DNA of 47,939 nucleotides from LGRD01 sp031382215 (GTDB lineage: Bacteria; Pseudomonadota; Gammaproteobacteria; Burkholderiales; Burkholderiaceae_C), in NCBI GenBank assembly GCA_031382215.1, contig JANMYQ010000177.1, forward strand, positions 1-47,939, given 5' to 3'. Position numbers and translations under genes: made by a program. Shown here in pieces: positions 26,475-34,115 of the stretch; the first letter of the stretch is position 1; each line of letters starts with the position of its first letter. Under the pieces are notes generated by a model, which was not told the DNA's origin, searched no databases, and saw only the letters and a list, made by a program, of their open reading frames with translations.

Positions 26475-27284
26475 TCAAGGCTCCTGCCGGCAGCGGCCGT
26501 TTGCTTCGGGCCGGAAGCACAGTTCGCCGTTCAGGTCGGAGCTTTCCCACGGCACCTGGCGCTGGCCGGTCTCGGCCGCCACGCCGGCGCGCACCCGCTT
26601 GAAGAAGGCCTCCACCGGCAGGGCCGGCGCGTCTCTCAGCGCCTGGCTCAGGTGGCGCGTGTAGACGCTGAGCGCGCCCGCACCGTCCAGCGCCACCTGG
26701 CCGGGCCGGGTCGAGAACGCGACCACGGTGCCGCGCGGTGCAGGCAGCGCCGACAGCCCCGGCCGCGCGGCCCACATCCGGCGGCTGCCGGCAGTGAACA
26801 GCGGGTGCACTCGGCAGGCGTCGATGATCACCACGTTGGCACCTTGTTCGATGGCACCGAGCTGTTCAACCACTTCGGTCGCGTCGGCCGTGCGCTCCAG
26901 CACATCGGTTTCGCTGCCGATGCGCGCGCCCACCGGAAGCAGGTAGCTGCGCCCGCGCAGTTGCAGCCCGTGGCCGGCAAAGTAAACCAACCGGAACTGG
27001 GCCGAGCGCGTGCCGAGCACGAACTGGCGCAACGCCGCGCGCATCTCGGGCAGCTTCAGGTTCTCGTGCGCGGTGACGGCAAAACCGAGCGCCGACAACG
27101 ATGCCGCCACCTCACGCACGTCGTTCAGCGGGTTGCGTAGCGGTGCGTCGGCATAAGCGGCGTTGCCGATCAGCAGGGCCACTCTGGCAGGTGCCTGCGC
27201 CTGCGCGGCTGCGGCTGCGGCCGCGGCCACCAGCATCGCGGCCAACGCGAGCTGCCACGCCGCGAGGCAACGCAGCCGCGTCAT
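26475..27284 (-). CDS. exported caspase-like (peptidase C14) protein
   Basis: The 269-residue product starts at an ATG overlapping the anti-sigma stop (ATGA). A signal peptide with a long Ala run (LAAMLVAAAAAAAAQAQA) is followed by a single caspase p20-like domain: ALLIGNAAYADAPLRNPLND, LVYFAGHGLQLRGRSYLLPV with catalytic His105, and VVIIDACRVHPL with catalytic Cys157. The C-terminus has QVPWESSDLNGELCFRP, typical of bacterial caspase-family proteins. It probably acts in the periplasm; the substrate is unknown. It is the last member of the sigma/anti-sigma/caspase operon. Confidence 0.85.
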   Translation of the reverse strand: MTRLRCLAAWQLALAAMLVAAAAAAAAQAQAPARVALLIGNAAYADAPLRNPLNDVREVAASLSALGFAVTAHENLKLPEMRAALRQFVLGTRSAQFRLVYFAGHGLQLRGRSYLLPVGARIGSETDVLERTADATEVVEQLGAIEQGANVVIIDACRVHPLFTAGSRRMWAARPGLSALPAPRGTVVAFSTRPGQVALDGAGALSVYTRHLSQALRDAPALPVEAFFKRVRAGVAAETGQRQVPWESSDLNGELCFRPEANGRCRQEP

Positions 27285-28009
27285 CGCCCTGCTCCGATGA
27301 CCTCGACCAGTTCGGTCTTGCCGCCGCCGCGCAGCCGCTGCGCCGCCGCCTGCAGGTCGCCTGTCTGCACTCGCACGAGATAGACGCCGAGCTGCCCCGG
27401 CCCGCCGACGATCTCGCCGCCCACCTCGACCAGCGCGCTGCGCAACTCGGCCTCGCGCAGGTCCTGGCGGAACGACACGCGCAGCAGCGGGCCGCGCGGC
27501 GTGGCCTCGGGCGTGCCGCTGCGGACCTGGCCGTGCTCGCCGTCCTGGCCGCGCGGCTCGTATTGCCAGGCCCACCAGCCGATCACCCCGGCCTGCGCGA
27601 GCACCAACGCCACCGCCATCGCCTGGGTGTTCAGCGCCAGCCCGAGCGACGCCTGCAGCCACTCGGCGAGGCGGTCCAGAACACCGGCGCGCATGACCGT
27701 GCGCCGCGGCCGAGACGCATCGGCCGAGGTCTGCTCGTTCTGTGCGGCCCGCTCATTTTGCGTGGCTTGCTCGGCCTGCTCTGCCGCCAACCAACGCGCC
27801 GTGCGCTCCCAGCCAGGCAGCGCCGGCAGCGCGGCGACCTTGTGCTGCAGTTGCTCGGTGAAGGCCTGGTCCCAATCGAGATCGGCGCGCCGCTCGGGGT
27901 GCTCGCGCAGGTGCGCCTCCAGGCGCGCGCGCTCATCGTCACTCAGCGTCCCGGCGGCGGAGCGGCGCATCAGTGCGTCGAACACCTCGTCGTACGGCAA
28001 GCGGTTCAT
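27281..28009 (-). CDS. membrane anti-sigma-factor-like protein
   Basis: The 242-residue product overlaps both its upstream sigma gene and its downstream caspase gene by ATGA. The N-terminal region (YDEVFDALMRRSAAGTLSDD, ARLEAHLREHPERRADLDWD) resembles anti-sigma N-domains but has no His-x3-Cys-x2-Cys zinc motif. A single membrane segment (MAVALVLAQAGVIGWWAW) separates it from a ~70-residue outer domain (LLRVSFRQDLREAELRSALV, then EVGGEIVGGPGQLGVYLVRV) of ferredoxin-like pattern. The role as inhibitor of the adjacent sigma factor is inferred from operon position and topology. Confidence 0.75.
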   Translation of the reverse strand: MNRLPYDEVFDALMRRSAAGTLSDDERARLEAHLREHPERRADLDWDQAFTEQLQHKVAALPALPGWERTARWLAAEQAEQATQNERAAQNEQTSADASRPRRTVMRAGVLDRLAEWLQASLGLALNTQAMAVALVLAQAGVIGWWAWQYEPRGQDGEHGQVRSGTPEATPRGPLLRVSFRQDLREAELRSALVEVGGEIVGGPGQLGVYLVRVQTGDLQAAAQRLRGGGKTELVEVIGAGR

Positions 28010-28611
28010 GCCGGCGCCTCACTGAACCCACTCGACCCACTCAGACCCCGTTCGCGCGCCAGCAGTGCGGCCATGCAGGCCTGGATCTTCTTGCGCGCGT
28101 AGAACAGGCGCGTGCCCACGGTTTCCTTCTTCAGCCCCATCTGCGCGCCGATCTCGTCGAGCGTCCAGCCTTCGTAGTAAGCCAGGTGGATGCACTCGCG
28201 TTGTTCGGTGGGCAGCAGCTCCAGGCACTCGCGCACGCCTTCGCTGCGCTGGCGCATCGCGGCCACGTCGTCGGGGCCGGTCTCCTCGACGAGCAGGTTC
28301 TCGTCGAGCTCGTCCACGTCGTCGGCCTCGGGCCCGCGCTGGCGCAGCCGCTCCAGCATCTTGAAGCGCGCCACGCCGAGCAGCCAGGTCGAAAACGCCG
28401 ATTCGCCTCGAAAACTCTCGGGCGCTTTCCAGACCTGCAGCAAGGTGTCGGACACCACTTCTTCGGCCAGCGCTTCCTGCCGGCAGCGGTGCAACACGAA
28501 CGCATAGACCCGGCGCGCGAACAGTTCGTAAAGCGTGCGGAACGCCACCTGGTCGCGCTGCGCGATGCGCCGCAACAGGGCCTGGATATCGGCGGGCGCG
28601 GGCGCTTGCAT
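28006..28611 (-). CDS. ECF RNA polymerase sigma factor
   Basis: The 201-residue product starts MQAPAPADIQALLRRIAQRD. Region 2 is AFRTLYELFARRVYAFVLHR, then EEVVSDTLLQVWKAPESF and FSTWLLGVARFKMLERLR; region 4 is ECLELLPTEQRECIHLAYYE, then GWTLDEIGAQMGLKKETVGT and RLFYARKKIQACM. An acidic linker (EADDVDELDENLLVEE) separates them. The start at 28611 was chosen over the longer frame because the upstream part encodes only the tandem promoter-region repeat. It heads an operon with an anti-sigma-like and a caspase-like gene. Confidence 0.92.
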   Translation of the reverse strand: MQAPAPADIQALLRRIAQRDQVAFRTLYELFARRVYAFVLHRCRQEALAEEVVSDTLLQVWKAPESFRGESAFSTWLLGVARFKMLERLRQRGPEADDVDELDENLLVEETGPDDVAAMRQRSEGVRECLELLPTEQRECIHLAYYEGWTLDEIGAQMGLKKETVGTRLFYARKKIQACMAALLARERGLSGSSGFSEAPA

Positions 28612-28632
28612 GCGCAGCAGTGTACGTAGGCG

Positions 28633-28662
28633 CGGTCCGGTTTGAAACGGTCCCGTTTGAAA
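28633..28662 (-). repeat. tandem 15-bp repeat upstream of the ECF sigma gene
   Basis: On the minus strand TTTCAAACGGGACCG is directly followed by TTTCAAACCGGACCG (14 of 15 identical). The block ends 21 bases before the sigma start codon and lies within the 119-base gap shared with the divergent CAP-domain gene. It could be a promoter or operator of the sigma-controlled operon; this is inference from position. Confidence 0.6.
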
Positions 28663-28730
28663 GGGATGGCGGGCGGGTGTCACTCAGTGGCGTTCCCTCC
28701 CTCAACCGTCATCAACCTCAAGGAATCCGC

Positions 28731-30197
28731 ATGAAAACCTTTCTGAACATCGCCGCGCTCGCGGCCGGCACCCTGTTGGCAGCCCACGCGGCGCAGGCGC
28801 AGTCCATTCCCATCGACACCGCGCGGTTCGTGCGCCCGATCCTGGGCGATACCAACAACTACCGTGCCAGCCTGGGCCTGCCGGCATTGGTGCAAAGCGC
28901 CCCGCTGATGCAGGCGGCCCAGCAATACGCTGAATACCAGGCGCGCACGAACACCACTGGTCACACGGCCGACGGCCGCAGCATCGAGCAGCGCATCCAG
29001 GCCACCAACGCCTACCGGCCCTGCTTCTACGCCGAGAACGTGTACGAGTTCGCGTCGCAGCCGAACGTGGCCGTACCGCCCACCGTCGTCAGCGCAGCGA
29101 TGCAGTTCTGGAAGAAGTCGGCCGGCCACGATATCAACCTGCGCCAGACCAGGGCGAAACACATCGGCGTCGGCGCCGCGGCGTGGACCCACGCCGGGCA
29201 CCACTACTACAAGATCGTGCAGGTGTTCGGCGACGACTGCGGCGCGTCGGCTCCGGCGGCCGGCACGCCCCCCGCGGCGTCACCGCCAGCGGCCCTGCCG
29301 ATCGGCAACGCCGTCGCCAGCAACGACTTCAACAAGGACGGCAACGGCGACATCGTGTGGCACAACGCCGCGACCGGCGAAGCGCAGATCTGGTTCATGC
29401 GCGGCGGGTCGCGCATCGGCCGCGCGACCATCACCGACGGCGTGCAGCCGATCCACATCGGGCCGCCATGGCGCATCGTCGGCACACGCGACTTCAACAG
29501 CGCCAGCGAAGGCCGCAACGCCGACCTGCTCTGGTACAACAGTGCCACCGGCGAGACGCAACTGTGGTTCATGGACGGCCATGTGCGCAAAGACCGCGCG
29601 ACCGTGGTCGACGAACTCGGCAAGCCGATCCTGATCGGGCCGCCCTGGAGCATTGCCGCGACCGCCAACATGGACCGGGATGCGCAGGGCCAGTCCGACA
29701 TCGTCTGGCACAACAGCGCCAGCGGCGAGACGCAGATCTGGATCATGAACCGCCACCGCATCGTGCGCCGCGCCACCGTGCTGAACGAACAAGGCCAGGC
29801 GATGCTGGTTTCGGCACCCTGGAAACTGGTCAGCGCGAACGACATCGACGGCAACGGCCGGGCCGACCTGGTGTGGCACAACGGCAGCACCGGCGAGACG
29901 CAGATCTGGTCCATGCTGACCCGCCGCATCGTGGCGCGGGCGACGGTACTGGACGAGAACGGGCGCAAGCTGTTGGTCGGGTCGCCCTGGCGGGTTGCCG
30001 GCTCGAACGACTTCGACCGTGACGGCTTCGCCGATATCCTGTGGCACAACGGTGCCACTGGCGAGACGCAGATCTGGCTGATGAAAGCGCCGAGCGCGGC
30101 ACGGCCGGCATCGGTCAAGCGGCGCGTCACGGTGGACGCGGCCAGCGACGGCGGTGGTGCGCTGGTGGGCTTGCCCTGGAGCATCATGAGCCAGTAA
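28731..30197 (+). CDS. secreted CAP-domain protein with five FG-GAP-like repeats
   Basis: The 488-residue product starts behind AAGGAATCCGC with a signal peptide ending AQAQS. Residues ~30-165 are a CAP/SCP domain: NNYRASLGLPALVQSAPLMQ, HTADGRSIEQRI, FYAENVYEF, QFWKKSAGHDINL, GVGAAAWTHAG. A Pro/Ala linker follows, then five ~56-residue units each with D-x-D-x-(N/D)-G-x-(A/G)-D-(I/L)-(V/L)-W-H-N and TGETQIW-x-M and closing G-x-PW. Such units form beta-propeller blades and often bind Ca2+. Secretion and carbohydrate or protein binding are inferred. It diverges from the sigma operon and runs into the second caspase gene 32 bases on. Confidence 0.85.
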   Translation: MKTFLNIAALAAGTLLAAHAAQAQSIPIDTARFVRPILGDTNNYRASLGLPALVQSAPLMQAAQQYAEYQARTNTTGHTADGRSIEQRIQATNAYRPCFYAENVYEFASQPNVAVPPTVVSAAMQFWKKSAGHDINLRQTRAKHIGVGAAAWTHAGHHYYKIVQVFGDDCGASAPAAGTPPAASPPAALPIGNAVASNDFNKDGNGDIVWHNAATGEAQIWFMRGGSRIGRATITDGVQPIHIGPPWRIVGTRDFNSASEGRNADLLWYNSATGETQLWFMDGHVRKDRATVVDELGKPILIGPPWSIAATANMDRDAQGQSDIVWHNSASGETQIWIMNRHRIVRRATVLNEQGQAMLVSAPWKLVSANDIDGNGRADLVWHNGSTGETQIWSMLTRRIVARATVLDENGRKLLVGSPWRVAGSNDFDRDGFADILWHNGATGETQIWLMKAPSAARPASVKRRVTVDAASDGGGALVGLPWSIMSQ

Positions 30198-30229
30198 GCC
30201 AGTGTGCGCAGCGCGAAGGAGACACGGTC

Positions 30230-31954
30230 ATGACATCGCGACGGGAGCTCTTGAAGCACACACTGGCTACCTCGGCCGCCTGGGCCGGCGCGCCGCTGGC
30301 AGCGCTGTCGGCCCAGGCCACGATCGTGCCCGCCGTGCCGCGGGCGTCCGGCACCAGCGGCACCACCGGCGCATCCGGCACGACAGGCCGCACCGCGCTG
30401 GTGATCGGCAACGACCGCTACCGCCACAACCCGCTCAACAACGCCACCAACGATGCCCGCTCGATGGCCGAGCTGCTCGGCCGGGCCGGTTTTGCCGTCG
30501 ATCTGCGGCTCAACGCGACCCAGGCGCAGATGAAAGGCGCCATCCAGGCCTTCGGGCAGGCGATGGCCGATCGCAGCGTGGGCACCGGCCTGTTTTTCTA
30601 CGCCGGCCATGCCGCGCAACTGGACTGGCGCAATTACATGCTGCCGGTGGACGGCAACGTCGAGGCGCCGGGCGACATTCGCAACCAGTGTGTCGACCTC
30701 ACGCTGCTGATCGACACCCTGGGCCGCACCAAGGGCAAGACCGGGCTGATCTTTCTCGACGCCTGCCGCGACGACCCGTTCGGCCCGCGTGTGCGTGCGC
30801 CGCTGAAGGGCATCGGCCCCTACGACGCACCGGCCGGCACCTTGCTGGCCTTCGGCACCGCGCCCGGAAGGGTGGCCGTCGAGGTCGTGGGCAGCCGCAA
30901 CGGCCTGTACACCGAACACCTGGTGCGCGAGTTGGCCGTCAAGGGCGTCTCGCTCGAAGCGGCGCTCAAGCGCGTGCGCACCAACGTGGTCGACGCCTCT
31001 GGCGGTGCGCAGGTGCCGTGGGAGTCGACTTCGCTCGACAGCGACGTCTACCTGTTTCCGGCGCCCAAGCTCTCTGCCACCGAACTGGAGCGCCAGGCCG
31101 TCGAAGAGCTCGAGACCTGGAGCCGGATCAAGGCGTCCTTGAACCCGGCCGACTGGGCCGACTATCTGAAACGCTATCCGAACGGCAGGTTCGCCGAAGC
31201 CGCGCAGGTGCGCCACCAGCAATTGCTGGCGCAAACGCAGGCGGAGGCGCGCAAGGCGGCTGCGGCGCGCGCTTCCGCCCCAGCCCCAGCCCCAGCCGGC
31301 ACACACGCCGCTCCCCCAGCCCCTGCGCCTGCCCCGCGCCCGGCGCCGCAACGCGCGCCGGCCCTGCTGCTCGGCGCGAACCACCCGGTGCCGGCGCGCT
31401 TCAAGGGCTCGGGCAACCCGAACTCGGCCGGCAGCTACCCGTTCCGGCCGATCTGGACGCCGGGGGACGAATACCTCTTCCATGACCGCCACCTGCACTC
31501 CAACACGTTGCAGCAGAGCATCCGACTCGTGGTCAAGCGGGTCGACATCGCGGCCAACCGGGTCGAGTACGCCAACGGCACCGTGATCGACCTGATGGGC
31601 AACCTGATCCAGGACCGCCAGCACCGCTTCCCGGTGCCCAACCAGGTCAACCCGGCCGAGCTGCAGGTGGGCCGCAAGTGGTCGAGCCGGTTCCAGCAGA
31701 TCGGTGCCACCAACGGCAGCGGTGAGTACGACTTCCGCATCGTCGGGCGCGAGAACGTGAAGGTGCCGGCGGGCGAGTTCTCGGCCTTCAAGGTGATCGG
31801 CGACGGTTCGTTCATGGGGCCCTTCCTGCCCAACCGCGGTGTGCAGATGACCCGCTGGATGGTGCCGGGCGTGAACGTGGCAGTGCGGCAGGAATTCCTG
31901 CACAACGCGCTGGCCCGCGTGCTGGTGTCGGCACGGCAGGCGGTGTCGGCCTGA
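30230..31954 (+). CDS. Tat-exported caspase-like protein with unknown C-terminal domain
   Basis: The 574-residue product begins with a twin-arginine signal (SRRELLK, then a hydrophobic stretch to SAQA). The caspase domain has ALVIGNDRYRHNPLNNATND, FFYAGHAAQLDWRNYMLPVD with His127 and LIFLDACRDDPFG with Cys179. It is followed by the helical DPADF/YLKRYPNGRF-type segment common in bacterial caspase proteins (NPADWADYLKRYPNGRFAEA). An Ala/Pro linker (~345-380) joins a ~190-residue C-terminal domain (YLFHDRHLHSNTLQQSIRLV, NRVEYANGTVIDLMGNLIQD) that I do not recognise. Folding before export is implied by the Tat signal. The substrate is unknown. Confidence 0.85.
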   Translation: MTSRRELLKHTLATSAAWAGAPLAALSAQATIVPAVPRASGTSGTTGASGTTGRTALVIGNDRYRHNPLNNATNDARSMAELLGRAGFAVDLRLNATQAQMKGAIQAFGQAMADRSVGTGLFFYAGHAAQLDWRNYMLPVDGNVEAPGDIRNQCVDLTLLIDTLGRTKGKTGLIFLDACRDDPFGPRVRAPLKGIGPYDAPAGTLLAFGTAPGRVAVEVVGSRNGLYTEHLVRELAVKGVSLEAALKRVRTNVVDASGGAQVPWESTSLDSDVYLFPAPKLSATELERQAVEELETWSRIKASLNPADWADYLKRYPNGRFAEAAQVRHQQLLAQTQAEARKAAAARASAPAPAPAGTHAAPPAPAPAPRPAPQRAPALLLGANHPVPARFKGSGNPNSAGSYPFRPIWTPGDEYLFHDRHLHSNTLQQSIRLVVKRVDIAANRVEYANGTVIDLMGNLIQDRQHRFPVPNQVNPAELQVGRKWSSRFQQIGATNGSGEYDFRIVGRENVKVPAGEFSAFKVIGDGSFMGPFLPNRGVQMTRWMVPGVNVAVRQEFLHNALARVLVSARQAVSA

Positions 31955-32075
31955 TCCGGGCACCGTGCCGCCGGCTCGACACGGCGCGACACGCAACTTT
32001 CCGCGACGGCGTTTGAATGCAATTCGTGAAGGCGGCCACTCAACAGGGATTCGAATCACCCCACAGGAGCACGCC

Positions 32076-33110
32076 ATGCCTCTCGCCGCACCTCGCCCCC
32101 CTTCCCGCCGCTTCGCGAAAGCGCTTGCGCGGGCTGCCATTCACGCCCTGGTGGCGCTCGCCGGCACCGCCAACGCGCAGGTCTCGGGCGCGACGGAAGT
32201 GTTCTACAGCCCCGGCATGGAAAGCGCAGCCAGCGCGCCGCGGCCCGGCACGCGCGGCCTGTTCGTCGCAACCCTGGCGGCGCTGATCGCCCAGGGGCTG
32301 GGCAATGGCGTGGGCACGGCGCTGGCGCAGGGGCTCGGCGGGTCGATCACCAAATGGTTCGGTGCCGAACCGGCTGCGGGCGCGGGTGCGGGTGTGGGCA
32401 CGGCGAGTTCGGCGGCGGGCTGGTCGGCGGGGCTGCCGGACTCGATGGGGCCGATGGGTGGGAGCAGCACGCTGAGTTCGATGGGTTCGATCGGTTCGAC
32501 AAACCCGCCCGTCAGCGCGGCGCCGCTCCCCGCGGCCGTGGCGGGCGAGCCGCCGCTGGCTGCCGAGCTGCAGGCCGGGGTTGCCTACGAGGTCCACCTG
32601 ATCGGGCCCGGCCTGACGGCGCGGCCGGTCGACCCGGCGCGCCATGTGTTTCGCACCGGCGACCGCTTCCAGGTCCACTACCGGCCGACCTTGCCCGGGC
32701 GCGTGCGTGTGTTCAACCTCAACCCGCGCGGCACCGAGTCGCGGATCGACAGCGTCAAGGTCGCTGCAGGCCAGCTCGTCTCGCTCGGGCCCTACCGCTT
32801 CGTCGGCGCGCAAGGTGACGAGACGCTGAAGCTGGTGCTGCAGCCGTGCAGCTCGCCGGTGCTGGCGGCGGCCACGCGCAGCATCGTCAAGGTCGCAGTC
32901 AAGTCCGAAGCGCCGGAGCCGGCGCTTCGGGTCGGCGATTGCGACACCCCGACCGCCACGGGTGGCTTGCCCGCCAAGGTCCGCAGCATCGGCAAGGCGA
33001 CGATGGACGGCGCGACGGCGTTCGCGTTCGACCCGCTTTCGGCAGACGAAGCCCGCTCGGGCCGCATTGCGCCACGCGAACTGCGCATCTCGCTCCAGCA
33101 TCGGCCCTGA
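32076..33110 (+). CDS. exported DUF4384-like protein
   Basis: The 344-residue product starts behind CACAGGAGC, with a signal peptide (IHALVALAGTANAQ). A Gly/Ala-rich hydrophobic region (LFVATLAALIAQGLGNGVGT, ALAQGLGG) could be membrane-active, then a Ser/Gly/Met-rich linker. The C-terminal half (YEVHLIGPGLTARPVDPARH, VFRTGDRFQVHYRPTLPGRV, RVFNLNPRGTESRID) looks like DUF4384, a domain often fused to or encoded beside caspase-family peptidases. Two Cys residues near the end may pair. Linkage to the preceding caspase gene is inferred from position and that known association. Confidence 0.7.
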   Translation: MPLAAPRPPSRRFAKALARAAIHALVALAGTANAQVSGATEVFYSPGMESAASAPRPGTRGLFVATLAALIAQGLGNGVGTALAQGLGGSITKWFGAEPAAGAGAGVGTASSAAGWSAGLPDSMGPMGGSSTLSSMGSIGSTNPPVSAAPLPAAVAGEPPLAAELQAGVAYEVHLIGPGLTARPVDPARHVFRTGDRFQVHYRPTLPGRVRVFNLNPRGTESRIDSVKVAAGQLVSLGPYRFVGAQGDETLKLVLQPCSSPVLAAATRSIVKVAVKSEAPEPALRVGDCDTPTATGGLPAKVRSIGKATMDGATAFAFDPLSADEARSGRIAPRELRISLQHRP

Positions 33111-33159
33111 ACCCGGCGGCCGACCGGCGCCCCGCGCGCGTTCGCGTAAGCTCGCCCAC

Positions 33160-34068
33160 ATGCCGATCCGCTACGACATCACCCACACCACCGTCTACCG
33201 CTACGGCTCGCCAGTCACCTTCGGCGAGCACCGCGTGATGTTCCGCCCGCGCGACAGCCACGACCAGCGCGTGCTGGCCACCGACCTCGAGGTCAGCCCC
33301 GACGCCACGGTGCGCATGATCCAGGACCCGCACTCCAACTCGGTGGCGCTGGTCACGCCGCTGGGCGAAGCGACCGAGCTGCAGATCACCTGCTCGTTCA
33401 CGATCGAACATGCGCAGGCCGACTTCCCCGAGCTGCAACTGTCGCCCAGCGCGCTGATCTTTCCATTTGCTTATTCGGTGGAAGAGCGCTTCGACCTGGA
33501 GCACTACATGCGCCCGCACCACGACGACCCGGAAGGCGTGCTGACGCATTGGGCGCGCCAGTTCATCCGCACCGACGGCCCCACCGGCACGCGCGACCTG
33601 CTGCTGGCGATGAACCAGTTCATCCGCGACCACTTCGGTTATGCGCAGCGCGATGAAGAGGGCACGCAGACGCCGCTGGAGACAGTCCGCCTGGGCACCG
33701 GCAGTTGCCGCGACTTCGCGCTGTTGATGATGGAAGCGGTGCGCCGCCTGGGCATGGCCACACGCTTCGTGTCGGGTTACCTGTACGACCCGGCGCTGGA
33801 CAACGTGGCCGAGGCCGGTGCCAGTGCCGGTGCGTCGGCCACCGTCGGCGCCGGGGCCACGCACGCCTGGCTGCAGGTCTACCTGCCCGGCGCAGGCTGG
33901 GTCACCTTCGACCCGACCAACAACATGCTCGGTGGCAACCAGTTGATCCGCGTGGGCGTGGCGCGCGACCCGAGCCAGGCCTCGCCGATCTCGGGCAGCT
34001 GGTTCGGTGCCGCAGATGCCTACCAGGGCATGACAGCGACGGTGCAGGTGCGGCGCCTGCCGGCCTGA
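33160..34068 (+). CDS. transglutaminase-like cysteine-peptidase-fold protein
   Basis: The 302-residue product starts MPIRYDITHTTVYRYGSPVT, the usual bacterial transglutaminase-like N-terminal beta domain (HRVMFRPRDSHDQRV). The core has LGTGSCRDFALLMMEAVRRL with nucleophile Cys, THAWLQVYLPGAGWVTFDPT with catalytic His, and FDPTNN with Asp. There is no signal peptide, so it is probably cytoplasmic. Relatives are annotated as proteases or transglutaminases without fixed substrates. A Gly/Ala-rich insertion (AGASAGASATVGAGA) precedes the His. It starts 49 bases after the DUF4384-like gene. Confidence 0.87.
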   Translation: MPIRYDITHTTVYRYGSPVTFGEHRVMFRPRDSHDQRVLATDLEVSPDATVRMIQDPHSNSVALVTPLGEATELQITCSFTIEHAQADFPELQLSPSALIFPFAYSVEERFDLEHYMRPHHDDPEGVLTHWARQFIRTDGPTGTRDLLLAMNQFIRDHFGYAQRDEEGTQTPLETVRLGTGSCRDFALLMMEAVRRLGMATRFVSGYLYDPALDNVAEAGASAGASATVGAGATHAWLQVYLPGAGWVTFDPTNNMLGGNQLIRVGVARDPSQASPISGSWFGAADAYQGMTATVQVRRLPA

Positions 34069-34073
34069 CGCAC

Positions 34074-34096
34074 GCCCGCCAAGTCCGCAGGCGGGC
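34074..34096. terminator. hairpin between convergent genes
   Basis: GCCCGCC (34074-34080) and GGCGGGC (34090-34096) form a 7-bp GC stem with a 9-base loop in the 47-base gap between the transglutaminase-like and GGDEF-EAL genes. No U-tract follows on either strand, so it is only a possible bidirectional terminator. Confidence 0.4.
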
Positions 34097-34115
34097 AGCA
34101 CCTGGCAAGCCCGCC

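Noticed and set aside
29207..32140. A 977-residue open frame on the minus strand, antisense to the CAP and caspase genes
   Set aside because: It is an Arg/His/Ala-rich shadow frame with no domains, opposite two well-supported genes; long antisense frames are expected at this GC content.
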